Source: Mugil cephalus (Eukaryota > Chordata > Actinopteri > Mugiliformes > Mugilidae). From it: DNA of 64,000 bases. The notes beneath the pieces were generated by a model. It ran no database searches. It had not been told where the DNA came from and saw only the letters and a list, made by a program, of their open reading frames with translations. The position numbers and the translations under genes are program-made. The stretch lies in the NCBI RefSeq assembly GCF_022458985.1, contig NC_061782.1:26097672-26161671 (forward strand). The letters are read 5' to 3'. The number at the start of each line of letters is the position of its first letter. Position 1 is the stretch's first letter. Shown here piece after piece: positions 1 to 12,134 of the stretch.

Positions 1-329
1 GCTGGGAATAAATTAATACCATGGCCAAGGATGTCCTGATCTCAAAGATACTATAGATACACTATACCAAGTGAACAGACAACACCCGTTTCATCCTTGG
101 TCACACAACTGATGGTTGGATATGCCAGTATTACACCTCCACATGCTCAGTCCCACTCCTCTGGATTCCCATCAAGATCACAAAACTCTTGGATCAGACA
201 CTTTGCAATTCCTTGGAACAAGATGCCTGCATCAATGTTGCAGATGACATTAAGACAGAAGAGGGCTAAACCTCAAGACAGAAGAGCCTGGATTATAACT
301 GTGATGAGCGCTATGTAGCAACACTGCCC

Positions 330-1440
330 AAATCCCAACAAGGATGCCTGTGATGAAATAGGAAAACTTATTGTGGCAAAATATCCTTCAACCTTTGCAG
401 ACACAAGTGAGGAAGTAGAAGAGTTTGGAGTGGGATACTATTCACTTGCAAAACAGCTGAAGACAAGAGTTGAACATGTAAATTGAAATAATGTCACTGA
501 AAAAATACGGAGACCATGGAGATCAGTAACAATGACAGAAACTTTGGATGATGATAGCACACCCACCAAAACAGTGTGGTGCAAAGTAGACAGCTATGGC
601 TGCATTAACTGGCAGCACAAATGTCTCCCAGAAGGAGACTGCTGACTCTTTAGAAAAGAGAAGAAAAGATGTAGCCGATATATTCCAGTCCACTGGCCCC
701 AGAGCTCTGGCGAGGCCAGTTGTTGACGAGTCAATGAGGTTGACATACATTTATCAGCGTCACCTGATTAATGCCTGACTCTGTGACCATTTTAAGACTC
801 TCACAGGTATTGGTATCTGTGATCGATTCGGGGAGCCTCTTCAGTCCAAGGGCACAAGGATCATAAACTTTTTCATAAGACAGACCCAGAACACAGATAT
901 CCAGCATTTTTTACAAGCTATTGAGAACGACACAACAGCCAGGCCGGCATAGCAGCAGTGCTTCTTCTAATGAAGCACTTCATGGAACAACAGGATTCCA
1001 TCTTTCTTTTGTCAGATGTGAGCAGGCACATATATTGTTGTGAATTACGCGAAATGGCATCAAATATATAGTGGGCCAAGTGGATTCACTCTTATGGACT
1101 GCACTGAATTGTTGTCTTTAAGATGCTTTTTACACATGTTGTAATCCCAGGCTTCTTCTGTGTTTTAAAGACAACCGCAACAAAACTATCAATTGAGAGA
1201 GACATGACACTGCCAACCACACAGAGACTGATAATTCTTGGTAAGAGAAGACTTCTCTATAATTTTGAAGAAGGCTAGTGTATCCCTTTTAGAGTATGCC
1301 TTTTCAAGATGTGGAATGTCTTTTTGTCTTTCAGGGAACACATTTCTCTCTGCAACAAAGTGGATGGTGAGCATCAATGGAAGGGTGGCCTACGTTTTGG
1401 AGCCTGCTTGTGCAACATTGGAGCTCATACAACAGTAAAT
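330..1440 (+). pseudogene. Decayed copy of a teleost multicopy 'SAMD3-like' gene
   Basis: Broken coding pieces in changing frames recall a multicopy teleost gene family often annotated as sterile alpha motif domain-containing protein 3-like. Around 331-485 one frame reads a block with KYPSTFAD and GYYSLAKQLK, then a stop. Around 585-640 it reads DSYGCINWQ-like sequence, and around 780-960 an LTGIGICDRFGEPLQSKGTR-like block split by stops. At 1250-1440 the C-terminal block ends in ACATLELIQQ. No continuous frame or convincing splicing joins them, so this copy is dead. The family assignment is from memory. A second copy lies on the opposite strand at 2649-5600. Confidence 0.4.
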
Positions 1441-1654
1441 GCTTATTCTCTTCTGTGCTGTGGATTCAAAGTTGATCTTTTTCACCCTCTCTGAGCTGTA
1501 ACAAGCCATGTAAACATGTATTAATGTATACATTCCATGTTTTTGTTTTTTTTCCCATCAATCTTCTCTTGCCTAAAGATTCTTTGAGAGGATCAATCTG
1601 GACGAAGGAACGAAATGCACTGCACAGGAGCAGTGGTAAAGAGGAAGGCAGAAG

Positions 1655-2210
1655 TCATCAACAGTACACAGTAAATTTTGCAGTGTTAAAGTAACACTTA
1701 AAGAGTTAAATTTAACACCATTTCCGAGTGTACTTGGTCCCACTCGGAATTAGTGTTAAATTAACTCTTACTGTAGTGTTTAGAATTTCAGAGTTAAATT
1801 AACTCTAAATAGAGTAAAAATTTAACACTCGCTTAAACTGAATAGTGTTACTGAAATTTTACACCAAAGGTTAAATAACACTTAAGAGTGTAAACATTAT
1901 TCTTGGTAGAGTACATCATTGGCTCTTCTATGGTGTCAAATCAATTCTGATTGAGTTCCATTCCAGTACAGATTAACACTGCGTGGAGTTATTAAAAGTT
2001 AACACTGGAGGGTACAACAACTCTGCTAAGTGTTGATATTACACACCACTGTGTTGATAATTTACTCTCTTGCAGTGAAAAACAAGCTCATATAGAGTAA
2101 AATTCTAACACTGTGTAGTGTGAATCAAATTTGATACTATTTCTGAAAATAAATCTTAGCAGTGTTAATTTTACACCTAATTTACTCTTTTGTAGTGTCA
2201 ACTTGCATGT
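1655..2210. repeat. MITE-like repeat built from inverted AGTGTTA/TAACACT motifs
   Basis: This AT-rich stretch repeats the heptamer GTGTTAA/TTAACAC many times in both orientations, for example near 1684, 1761, 1823, 1880 and 2163. It could fold into many alternative hairpins. No ORF is present. The ends (CAGTGTTAAAGTAACACT near 1680 and AGTGTTAATTTTACACC near 2161) are roughly inverted. That fits a non-autonomous DNA transposon made of iterated inverted units, but I cannot name the family. Confidence 0.4.
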
Positions 2211-2446
2211 AAAAATCACAAGTTTCCACAAAATAATGCATTTAAGAACTTTATTAGCAGCTCTCAACTATGTCAGGCATAGTAAAATATCAACTCATCA
2301 AAGCAGCTCATGTAGAATACAAACCTACATTCAAAACATTGACCTTAAGTCTGCATAAAATGACAATATGGAACAACATACAAAGAGGAATCTGTCGTTC
2401 CATACTTCAATTGTACATCAAATGGTCTGAAGTAATGCAGCTCATT

Positions 2447-2648
2447 TATGGTAAATGGTAAATGGTCTTGCTGTTATATAGCGCTTTTCTACCTACTCAC
2501 ATTCACACACCAGCGCCAGTTGCACTGGGAGCAACTGGGGGTTCAGTATCTTGCTCTCACACTTCGGCATATGGCACACTCAGGGGATCAAACCGCAAAC
2601 CCTTCGGTTCATGGACAATCTGCTCTACCTACTGAGCCATAGCCACCC
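2447..2648 (-). mobile_element. tRNA-derived SINE, minus strand
   Basis: On the minus strand the element opens with GGCTCAGTAGGTAGAGC (box A-like) followed by GGTTTGCGGTTTGATCC (box B-like), a tRNA-type Pol III promoter. It ends with a GCGCTATATAA core and repeated ACCATTT units. Its head directly abuts the last recognisable codons of the minus-strand SAMD3-like pseudogene, so its insertion appears to have cut off that gene's C terminus. Related copies or fragments lie at 36017-36114, 41648-41835 and 48630-48958. Confidence 0.7.
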
Positions 2649-4698
2649 CTTTATGTTCATGCTTGCTGTTGTAGGATGTGCCAAACACAAAATTAGCCTT
2701 AAACAGTTCATCAAAGGCACCAAAAGAAGAGGTTGACCTGCAAGGTATGGCATTCTTGTCAAGAATGATGAAGAACTGGTGGATTGCATTCTTCTTAACT
2801 TCAACACCCAGGAGATAGGGTTGAGCTCTGGTGGTGATAGCATCAAGATGCTCTTGAATGTTTGTTCCAGTCTGCGAAGTCAAACACATGAAGATATGAT
2901 TACAACTGGACAGTTCTAATACATAAAACCAAAACAAAAACACTTTAAGTTAGACATATTCGCCACCAACTAGTTGCTTATTAGAATACACGCTAGCCTC
3001 ATATTGGCTGTCAGTACTCATTAAAAAGCACTTTATTAATGCCTTATTGTGCATGACTATATTCTACAACTATTAGGCAATTATATACGATTTGTTCCTC
3101 AATTCCCAAAAATACAAACCTTCTTGAAGACCACAAGATGCTTCTCTGCTTGGGATGCCGAAACCTTTCCTGGTCTCTTCCGACCCTGAACAGAGGGTGG
3201 AATCAGGTGTAGCAGCAATAAAACCGACGAAAGGTCAGTGTCTCAACCTGTAACAACAATCGTGTGTTCAATCTCAACACACTGCAGTTATGCAGGCTGT
3301 CAACAAAATTCAGTGACTCTGCGATGGAAGCAACACTTAAAATATATATTTTTTAAAACAATAACGGAAAGATAGCAGTTTTATATCATTACAAGAAGTT
3401 ATCCAATTCAAACCATAAGACCTACACTTCAGCGCTTTTGAAGTTTTGTTCAATATGTGATTCTTTGGCTGATTCTACATCACATGGGAAAATACAGTAT
3501 TATAAATACTGATATCAAAAAAAGTTTTAGAAACCTGGACAACTTTTAAAGAGGTACTCTAACCAAAAGTATAAACTTAATTACTGACTGTACTGTGATG
3601 AAAAATATCAGTGCTGGTGTAAATATTGTCATTTTTTTCTTCACAATTTATGATAATTACTATTATTTTGTGCCTTGAAAATGGCTCAAAATGTCTGCTG
3701 TTTTGAATCACCCTAAAATTTGCCGTGCCAGCCTGTAGACAAAGTCAGAGGAATTGAAGGGTGTAGCTAGACTTCAAGGAAAATTATTTTACTGAAAAAC
3801 ATTATGCACAACAAATGCAATAACTGATCTTGCGACTGTTTTGTTCCATACATTTTTTCAGTATTACCTCCAAACAACGATCGCCTGTCTTTAGCGGTGC
3901 CTCTCTGAATAGTTTTAATCCTTCAGGCCAAGTGCCCAGTTCCACTCTCACCATCATAATAGTGCTCCTTGGAGGATGAAAGGATAACAAAACATGACAT
4001 TCATTAATAACATTTAAAAGTAAAAACAACAGGCTCCAATAGGGTTCAAAATTCTTCAATACAGCATTTAACATTACTACAACCATTACTGTGTGCAACT
4101 CACATAGCCATTCTTAGAGAATGGGTCACTGAGGTAGGGGAATAAGGTCACTATTCCTCTGGCGTACTTTTCTTTCACTTGTCTGGGTGGGGATGTACTG
4201 CAAGGATTAAGGAGTTTGCAGTTATAATCACTGGATTTAATTTCAATTTCAAATTAATATCTAAGTAAGATTCAGAACACAAGGACTGTTAACAAATTAC
4301 CCATTCTTTTCTGTCATGTCAGCTGCCAGTATGTTCACCATTTTTCGTCTGGTTTCATCCATCAAGGATTTGGTTCGGTTGTATTCATTTATTACACGTT
4401 CCCCACCAGGTATGTTGGTAAGAACGGATTCCACCAACTTGAAACACAATACAAAACAATTCAGCACATTAGGACAATATCCACTGCAAATCAGAGTTCA
4501 CTTAAATATTGGAAATAAATTAATATCATGGCTAAGGATGTCCCGATCTCACAGACATCGGCGTAGAACAATCAGCAGACTACAGACAGTATCTTAATTC
4601 AGGTAAAGGCTGCACCAAAGTGACTGTCTCCGTCCAGACAGTGACAAGGTTATAAGGATTACAGAGAGGATTTGTTAATTTATACTTTATTGTAAAAG

Positions 4699-4747
<49 letters not shown>

Positions 4748-5600
4748 CAAGCATTTAAATTTAATTGATTTGAATAACTTTGATGTACTTGAAGTGTACA
4801 CTTTATTATAATAAAATTTAAAAAAAAAAAAAACTTCAAGACATAATCATGAGATCAACAATGTCTTCAAACCACGTAAATGTCATAAGAACTTATTTAT
4901 AAGCACTTACTTGCTTAGCTTCTGCATCCAACCTCTGGCGTATCAGAAAAAGAAAGGACTATCAGAAATTATGTCTGTGTCCTCAGAGTCCAAGGAATTG
5001 AGGAATGATGGTTGGGACTGCTCAGGAGAGGCAACCGTGGGGACAGATTCTAATCATGAATTGAGAAATAGAAATAAGAACACATTATATAGAGTTTGCT
5101 GGTAACCCTAACCTGCCACTTCTAATAAACATAATAACATAATAGAAATTTAACAGAATCAAACCTGAGTCATACTTGATGGTTAACACCCCAGTTGAGG
5201 GATCCGTTACTACATCCTAAAAAAAGGGCTTCATCCAACTCAGTCCCTGAACTGGCGACAACTTTCACACCTTCTGTTACAGCTGGGACACCAAACTTGG
5301 CAAATGCTAGGAAACAGGCACAAAAGCTTGTGTAAACAGGAAAATCATTGCTTATCTAATCATAACATTTCACTCCTCACTTGAATGACTGAATCTGGAT
5401 TACCTTTTACAGTAGGGCTCAAACAAACACTTAAAGTGAATTAAGTATTTTTTATGTTTTTGTACCAGAGTCGCCTCCTTCCTTCACCACCTGACAGAGT
5501 TTGAGTGGAAGAACTTGGACTAGGTGGGTTATCTCAGACTCTGAGCGGATAGCTCTCTGCTTCCTGCAGCCTCTGCCTATTGCAGAAGCATCTTCACAGA
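2649..5600 (-). pseudogene. Multi-exon 'SAMD3-like' teleost gene, broken
   Basis: Read right to left, exon-like blocks follow in a sensible order. Near 5580-5470 there is an LPLKLCQVVKEGG block. Near 5310-5170 there is TEGVKVVASSGTELD followed by DPSTGVLTIKYDS, resembling a PB1-like end. Near 5050-4910 there is a serine/acidic linker. Near 4440-4300 an exon ends in TEKNG with a GTAATT donor, and near 4190-4090 an exon with ARGIVTLFPYLSDPFSKNGY ends in GTGAGT. Near 3965-3860 lies an HYYDGESGTGHLA exon, near 3235-3125 a basic GRKRPGK exon, and near 2875-2649 a C-terminal exon with FDELFKANFVFGTSY. The introns show it is not a retrocopy. The 3960 exon has an in-frame TGA where a tryptophan is expected, and a SINE truncates the C terminus. 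The family name is tentative. Confidence 0.5.
4697..4743. repeat. (AAT)n microsatellite
   Basis: About 15 uninterrupted AAT units lie in an intron-like part of the SAMD3-like pseudogene. The leucine-rich ORF across it is an artefact. Confidence 0.95.
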
Positions 5601-5609
5601 GCAGGCAGG

Positions 5610-6640
5610 ACGATCAGACATTACACACATTATAATGTCAAGTTCATGTTCAAATTGTAGTAGAGGGGAGTTGATGCACTTGTATTTTTTTGTTTTATTG
5701 TTGATTGTGTTTTATTGTTCTGAGAATTGTGTCTATTCGGATTTCCGTTCCAGACTTAATGTTTGGTCAATGTTTGGTTAAGACAGTCATTCCCAGAGGA
5801 TGTATGTCCTACTGATTTGGCACTCATGAGGTTCGGGAGGTTTACATTTATGGTTTTAAGTTAAATTACTCAACTATTGGATGGAAGTCAGTACAGTCAG
5901 ACACATTCTCCACAGGATGAACTGTAAAAAATACATTTCTATTTAAATACATGTAAATGTAAATACATTTAAAAGTTAAAAGTTGTGTAAACTGTAAAAG
6001 TTTTTTGTAAAAGTTTAAAAGTTAAACACATTTATAAATAGCCAAGCTATTGTACAAGGATTGGGTATGGGTTATCTCTCCTCGGCGCAAATCTTTTAAT
6101 TCATTGATGTGTAATACTGAGGTCTATTCTCGTATTTTTAGTAGTAGTTTTACATTTGCACATGTTCCAAAGGTTTAAATAAAGAATTTGCATTTTTTAA
6201 AATAATTGTTGCAATTTGTATTGATTTTCAGCAGTATATTTTGAAAAAAATAAATAAATAAATAAAATATAGAATTACAGTAGTGTACTGTTATTAGTTA
6301 ATTTACAATATCCAACTCTATTTCACTTTTACAGTAACAAAGTGTTAGTAAGTTACTGTAAAAACCCTGTGAAATGTCTAACAATGTTCTATGTGTTTCC
6401 TTCCACCTAATGTAATAGGTCAACCAGAAAGGTGGCCGTGTTAACCCACTGAAAAGAGATATATCGCAGAGGATCAATAAATAATAATAAATAAATGATT
6501 ATGGTCATACCATTTTCCACTCATCCCAAACTCAGTGTCTTCTTTCATGTTCACCTAAGGCAGCCTACTGAAAATTGATCCATTTTGCCCCTTGCATACA
6601 CTGTAGTTTGCTAACCAGATGTTTATACTTTTTTTCAGGA
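5610..6640. other. AT-rich spacer with a MITE fragment
   Basis: No supportable coding sequence is present. Near 5930-6030 there are short direct repeats of AAAAGTTAAAAGTT type, and at 6244-6266 an (AAAT)n tract. A stretch at about 6415-6475 (GGTCAACCAGAAAGGTGG and onward) resembles the inner part of the MITE at 36115-36723 (GGTCACCCGGAAATCGGG and onward). Confidence 0.5.
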
Positions 6641-7600
6641 TTATTTTTTCTCCCCTGAAGTTCTCTGGCACCGACCAGGGAGGCGTGCCTCACACTTTGA
6701 AAACCTCATAGAGGGTATAGAGAAAGGGGCTAAGCATGCAACTCTAAGGGGAGCCAGTGTTGATGCTGAGAGCTGAGGACGGACATGGTCCTACTCTCAC
6801 CCTCTCGGAGCGGTTTGTCAGAAAGCAGGTGCAAATGGATTGTCAGTAGTTTAGTGACCAGTCTGTTGGGTATGATGATCTTAAAGACAGAGTCAAAGTC
6901 TGTGAAGAGTAACCTGCCTTAGCTCCCTCTCTGTTCCACGTGAGTGAGTGTGGAGTGAAGAGCTGTAGCAATGGTGTGTTCTGTAGTTCTGTTTGTCCTG
7001 TATGCAAACTGGCAGGGATCGAATGTGGGTGGCAGGCTTGCTGTGATGCCACTTAAAGACCAGTTTCTCGAAACTTTTCATAATGATGGGCCCTGACTGG
7101 TAGTCATTGAGGCTGCTGGTGTAGGTCTACTTTGGTAGTTGAATGGTAGTGGAGGAGTTCAGGCAGGGTCAAATTAACTACTGGGACAGGGACTGGTTAA
7201 TTATGCTGGTGAAGACACCAGCTGGTCAGCACAGTCTCTCAGCACCCTCCCAGTGACCCCATCTGGTCCAGCAGCTGGGATTCACAGCCCACAGAGTGCG
7301 CCGTACCTCCTGTGCCTGCACTGTGAGGATGTAGCTGCTGGGGGCTGGTGAATGTGGTCTTTCTGCTGCTAGTGACCCAGCTTTAAAGCAGACAAAGAAG
7401 TGGTTTAGCTTTGTCCAGAGTATTTGCTCCCCTGGTGACACATTTTATGTGTTGGTAAAATTTAGAGAGCACTACCTTTAAGTTGGCATGGTTTAAGTCT
7501 CCTGCCTCTGGATACACTTCTGTTGAAGGCTGATGGCATTGTACAGGTGGTTAAAGGCTAAGCCGATGGTAAACATTTTCGTGGGAGATATGTAGGTCTG
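6640..7600 (-). mobile_element. Degenerate LINE reverse transcriptase fragment
   Basis: On the minus strand, broken frames give non-LTR RT blocks in order. Near 7230-7170 there is a QLAGVFTSIINQSLSQ-like segment. Near 7090-6900 there is an IIMKSFEKLV block followed by a frame reading FAYRTNRTTEHTI-like sequence. Near 6890-6830 a DSVFKIIIPNRLV-like segment appears. These match the general layout of Rex/CR1-type LINE reverse transcriptases of fish. Stops and frameshifts are frequent, so it is a dead fragment, and the clade is a guess. Confidence 0.5.
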
Positions 7601-7619
7601 CATTTGACAGTCAAATATT

Positions 7620-8600
7620 CTAGGTCAGGAGAGCAATAGCTAACAACTCACCAGTTCCTGCATGGGTGGAAGGAAGTGCTTTCACATCTGTTCTCTCTGT
7701 CTGACTGTCAGCAGGATCACACAATTTCTGCAAAATGTAGTGGAGCAATGACCAACTTAGATGCCATATACCTCTGCCCCCAGTACATATACATAACAAG
7801 GAAGAGAAGCGTAATTGGTCAATATTGCACAAAACGACAACAAAAATGCACTAGGGGAAGAGGTCTGTGTTTGACTATGATTTGTACATAGGTAGCGTGA
7901 CAGTAACCAACTCAAAAGCAGAAGAAGAAGGTAAATTAATTTAAATTGCTACAATAAATGCAGGACACAATAATAAGTAAACACTATTTCCGTCAATGCC
8001 ACCTGAATAAGACCTTCCAGTTTTTATTTTATTTATTTTTATTATTAATTTTATTGTTGGTCTTAATGCCAATTTAATAAAGACTTTTAAGCATTGTTTT
8101 CCTACTACTTACATTAAATATATGATAGTAGCCTGTCAGGCATGTGTGCAAACACAGACTGACATGACACCCAAGTAAAAACATAAGTCTGTGATGACCC
8201 ACAATAGGGAACATAGTAAAGACATTCACCCAGGTACCAGAGGGCTTGTACCTTTAAGAGCTAGAGTTTACATGGTTGCTTAGCAACCTGAGAGTTTATG
8301 CAGGTTCCAGGTTCTACAGAGATATATGGTTTCTTAGCAACCGTTCGGTTTCAGTATTTTCATTGTGTGGAGAGTAAGCAAACTCAACTCACCTCAGTCT
8401 CCGGTCTGATCATTATTATTTACATCTCCACAAGTCCAGATAAATTTAACTAAACAATATGCATAAATAATACATGACCATAAACCATAAAATCAAGTCC
8501 AGGGGACTCATTTGTCAATGACTGTGTCAGTGTTCACTCAGATCAAGACTCAGTAAGTGAATGGGATTTTTTTATTATTATGATTATTTCTCTCCTCTGG
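7620..8600. other. Non-coding spacer
   Basis: No gene or recognisable element seen. The 60-70-codon ORFs here lack domain features, and the sequence is AT-rich intergenic in character. Confidence 0.4.
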
Positions 8601-8800
8601 GTACTCCAGTTTCCTTCCACCTTCCAAAGACATACTCGTTGATTGGTGATTCTAAATTGTTTGCCTCTGTGTATTAGCCCTGTGATGGACAGGTGACCTG
8701 TTTAGGGTGTACCCCGCCTCTCGCCCAATGACAACTGGGATAGGCTCCAGCAACCCCGCGACCCTAGTGAGGATAAGTGGCTGTAGAATGTAGATGATGT
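8600..8800 (+). repeat. Dispersed fish repeat 'family A' (LINE tail-like)
   Basis: Contains the block GCCCTGTGATGGACAGGTGA, then a GGGTGTACCCCGCCTCTCGC stretch, ending in GAGGATAAGTGGCTG. Related copies lie at 18600-18740 and 49445-49685, with a reverse-strand piece at 18200-18265. This is a very common teleost repeat that I associate with the 3' tails of Rex/RTE-type LINEs. I cannot fix the family name without a library search. Confidence 0.6.
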
Positions 8801-8824
8801 GACTTCTCTCCTCCTCAAACCATC

Positions 8825-9445
8825 ACCTTACCACGGTAGACCCTATGGGCTATGCTTTCTGGGGAATTTTTCCCCTTACGTCTTCGCCCATGGGATTTGG
8901 CCAGGTCCAGCCTGAACTGGATGCATGGACTCACCTCCCAGAGCTTGTGGAAGAGGTGGAGCACTATTGGCTAGACATCACCTGGACACACAGTGTCGGC
9001 TCTGGAACCCAAGTCCTTGAGAAGGATGCGACCCTCTTCTTTGTTGGACTTGCTCCAGGTGAAAGGTGGAGGGACAGGGTGGGCTTTTTGCTTGCCCTAA
9101 GACTCTCCGCCTGTATGGTGGTGTTCTCCTGGGTGGATGAAAGGGTTGCTTCCGTGTGCCTTTCGGGTTGGGGAATAGAGCCTGAATGTTGTTTACGCTT
9201 CTGCGCCAAACTGCAGGTCAGAATACCCACACTTTTTGGAGGCCCTAAGACGGACACTGAATTGTGCCCCAACTGGGGACTCCATTGTCCTGCTGAGGGA
9301 TTTCAACACCCACGTGACATTGTCGAGGCGGCTGTTGCAAGTTACAGCTGCAAGGTCACTGGTGCTGTTCGAGGCGATAAGGTGGTGGGAGGTGGGAGCC
9401 GTCAGGCTGAAGGAGGAGGCCTACAGGGCTTTATGAACCAGGGTG
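8825..9445 (+). mobile_element. LINE endonuclease-domain remnant
   Basis: The long open frame from 8845 is not the real frame. The overlapping frame near 9236-9340 reads ALRRTLNCAPTGDSIVLLRD followed by FNTHV. This is the LLGDFNAHV-type motif of the apurinic-like endonuclease of LINE ORF2, preceded by a CAKLQ..YPYFLEAL-like segment split by a frameshift. No reverse transcriptase follows. I therefore call it a LINE fragment, not a host gene. Confidence 0.5.
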
Positions 9446-9479
9446 AACGAATGAATCCAGTGTAAAGGACTTTGGAGTG

Positions 9480-10080
9480 TATTTGATAATCTCTCTCACA
9501 ATATCAACAATATGCAAAGCAGTTATTACGTTATGCGCTTGTGACTTTGTTACATTATGAGCTGATGAACTTTCAAATAAAGGCTAAAATGCCAAAAAAT
9601 ATTCTTAAAAAAACACTTTTATTAACAATTCACTTATGTGCTTTTGGCAAACATAAATGAAACATAAACATTCAATTTTAATTTGTACAAAAAAAACAGG
9701 ACAGTAAAAAACATTTGTACTTGGAACCAATGACAATCGAAATGCCACTGACGTGGAGTCAAAATCAATGCCAACTTACAAATATTGCACTTTCAAATGT
9801 GCAATTCTCAAGCTCTCAGGTTTTAAATCTATTTTATAACATTTTATTTTCTTGTGAGCCTTGGTCTGTTCTTGTCCGTCTGTGATTGTATGACTGAAAG
9901 CAACAGTAACACAGAAACCACAGATGTGCTGTTAACCACCCAACAAAGGCATAATGATTTTAAAAATCCTAAAAGTTGGTAGTGGCAAAAAGGTGGCAGT
10001 TTTCTCTGCTCTAAGACTGTGTGGGTGTGTCCGCTGGAGGGGCCCAATAAAAATACTCAACTTAAAATAAGCCTTCAGGA
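9480..10080. other. Non-coding spacer
   Basis: AT-rich sequence with no convincing ORF or repeat structure. Confidence 0.4.
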
Positions 10081-10125
10081 CAAATCTAATCAAATAAAAT
10101 CAAACTTTATTTATATAGCATCTTT

Positions 10126-10128
10126 CAT

Positions 10129-10193
<65 letters not shown>
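10126..10193. repeat. (CA)n microsatellite
   Basis: About 33 CA units, followed by imperfect CA-rich sequence to about 10240. The tract interrupts or abuts the 3' end of the minus-strand L2-like LINE. Confidence 0.95.
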
Positions 10194-10200
<7 letters not shown>

Positions 10201-11076
10201 ATTACACAGTTACACGCACACTCATACCCATATACAATGTAAGAGCTGTTGAGACATGGCAGGGCCCTGAAGCGAAGGGACCCACAGAACGGCGCCCCAA
10301 GCATGGCAGGCCCCCATGAGGAAACACTGAATAATTAAAAGACTAAAACAGTAAGATGTGGTAGGGAAAGAATAAATACATAGAATAATAAATAAATAAA
10401 ATAAGTAAATAAAACGAAATAAGTAATACCAATATATCATAAAAGTAAATAAATGAGTAAGTACTAGGAAGAGTGGAGTAAAAGTATTAAAATACATGAA
10501 AAACACTAGTAAATAAATAAATAAAACAAAATCATGTAAAAGTTTGATTAAAGAGATGAGTCTTGAGCCTCTTTTTAAATGTATCAACAGTCTCTGCAGC
10601 CCTGAGGTTCTCTGGCGGGCTGTTCCACAGTCGGGGGCCATAATAACTGAATGCCACCTCCCCATGTGTCCTAGGTCTAACTTATTGTGCCAGAGGACCT
10701 CAGGGTTCTCGAGGGTTGATACGGTAAAAGCAAGTCAGACAGATAAGGAGGTCCAAGACATTTAAAAACTACTAAAAGAACCTTAAAATCGATCCTGAAA
10801 CTCACAGAGAGCCAATGCATCGATTTTAAATCTGGTGTAATGTGCTCTCACCCTCTGGTTCTTGTCAGCAAACAAGCGGCTAGTAATTGTAAATTGTAAA
10901 TGATCTTTTTAGGAAGACCAGAGAGCAGAGCTTTACAATAATCCAGAAGACAGGAGCTAAAAGCATGCATCAGCACCTCCGTGTTAGCCTGAGAGAGAAA
11001 CGGGCCGCTATATTCTTAAGATGGTAAAAACCTATCTTTGTTACATTTTTGATGTGCGGAATAAAAGTTAGTCTAA

Positions 11077-11605
11077 TCACACCCAGATTTTTAACAGATT
11101 GTGATATCTTAAAATCCTGTAGTTCCTGTAAACACAGTTTAAAAGGGCATCAATAGGCCCTGTGTCATCAGGAGACATGGCAATGTACAGCTGTGTATCA
11201 TCAGCATAACTGTGAAAGTTGATGCCGTGCCTCCTGATGACGTCCCCAAGAGGAAATATATAGAGATTAAAAAGAGTTGGCCCTAAAATTGACCCATGGG
11301 GCACCCCACACTTAATGTTATGCCTTCTGGAGGAACAGATATTCATACTTACAAAGAAATGTCGCTCTGTGAGACAGGAATTGAACAGTACCAGAGATGC
11401 CGACAAGGTTACTGGGTCTGTTTAATAAAATGCAGTGGTCTACTGTATCAAATGCGGCACTAAGATCCAGTAAGACCAGAACTGTGACCTTTTGTGAGTC
11501 CATGTTACGCCTGATATCATTTAAAATCTTTAAAAGTGCTGTCTCGGTACTGTGGTTCATCCTAAAACCAGATTGAAATTTCTCTAGAATGTTGTTTCTA
11601 ATCAA
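11077..11605 (-). pseudogene. L2-like LINE reverse transcriptase fragment
   Basis: Two overlapping frames cover RT motifs. The first (11605-11318) has FQSGFRMNHSTETALLKI and LDLSAAFDTVDH, where FDTVDH is motif A with a catalytic aspartate. The second (11406-11077) has GVPHGSILGPTLFNLY (motif B) and SYADDTQLY (motif C; ADD supplies the catalytic aspartates). A frameshift near 11400 separates them and removes the intervening residues. The motif order and the YADDTQLY spelling are typical of the L2/CR1/Rex group. Confidence 0.8.
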
Positions 11606-12134
11606 GAATTAGTTTACCTGATTAAAAACAATTTTTTTCTAAAATTTTACTTAAAAATAGTAAGTTGGATACAGGTGTGTAATTATTAAAAATCTTGGGG
11701 TCTAAATGGCTCTTCTTAAGAAGGGTTTTCCCTACCGCCATTTTGAAGGCAGTGGGGAAGACCATGTCTGAAGAGAGCAATTTACTATATTTAAAATGTG
11801 TTCCTCAAAAAAATCATAAAATGTTCTTAAAAGTGATGTGGGAATTGGGTCTAAAAGGCAGGTTGTGGGCTTTACTTAGGAGAAAACTCGACCAAGCGTC
11901 CTTGCATCAACCAAGGCAAAACTCTCCAGTGTTTCCTCAGGTAAAAGCAACGGTTCTGGTGTGTTAAGATGGATATTTTGAGAAGTTAAAAGACCGGATC
12001 TGATCTTATTGATTTTACTTCTGAAGTGGTCTGCAAAGTCCTCGCAGAGGATGTCTGTTGACATCATGGGAGGTTTATTAAAATTTGGGTTTGTTAAAAT
12101 ATCGATGGTGGAGAAAAGGGATTTGGGGTTATTT

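Noticed and set aside
8845-9465. A 206-codon ORF as a host gene.
   Set aside because: The overlapping frame reads LINE endonuclease motifs (SIVLLRDFNTHV), so the long frame is a by-product of GC-rich LINE sequence.
10019-10252. Histidine/threonine-rich ORFs over CA and GT repeats (also 20248-20478 and 51557-51935).
   Set aside because: Low-complexity translation of microsatellites with no domain content.
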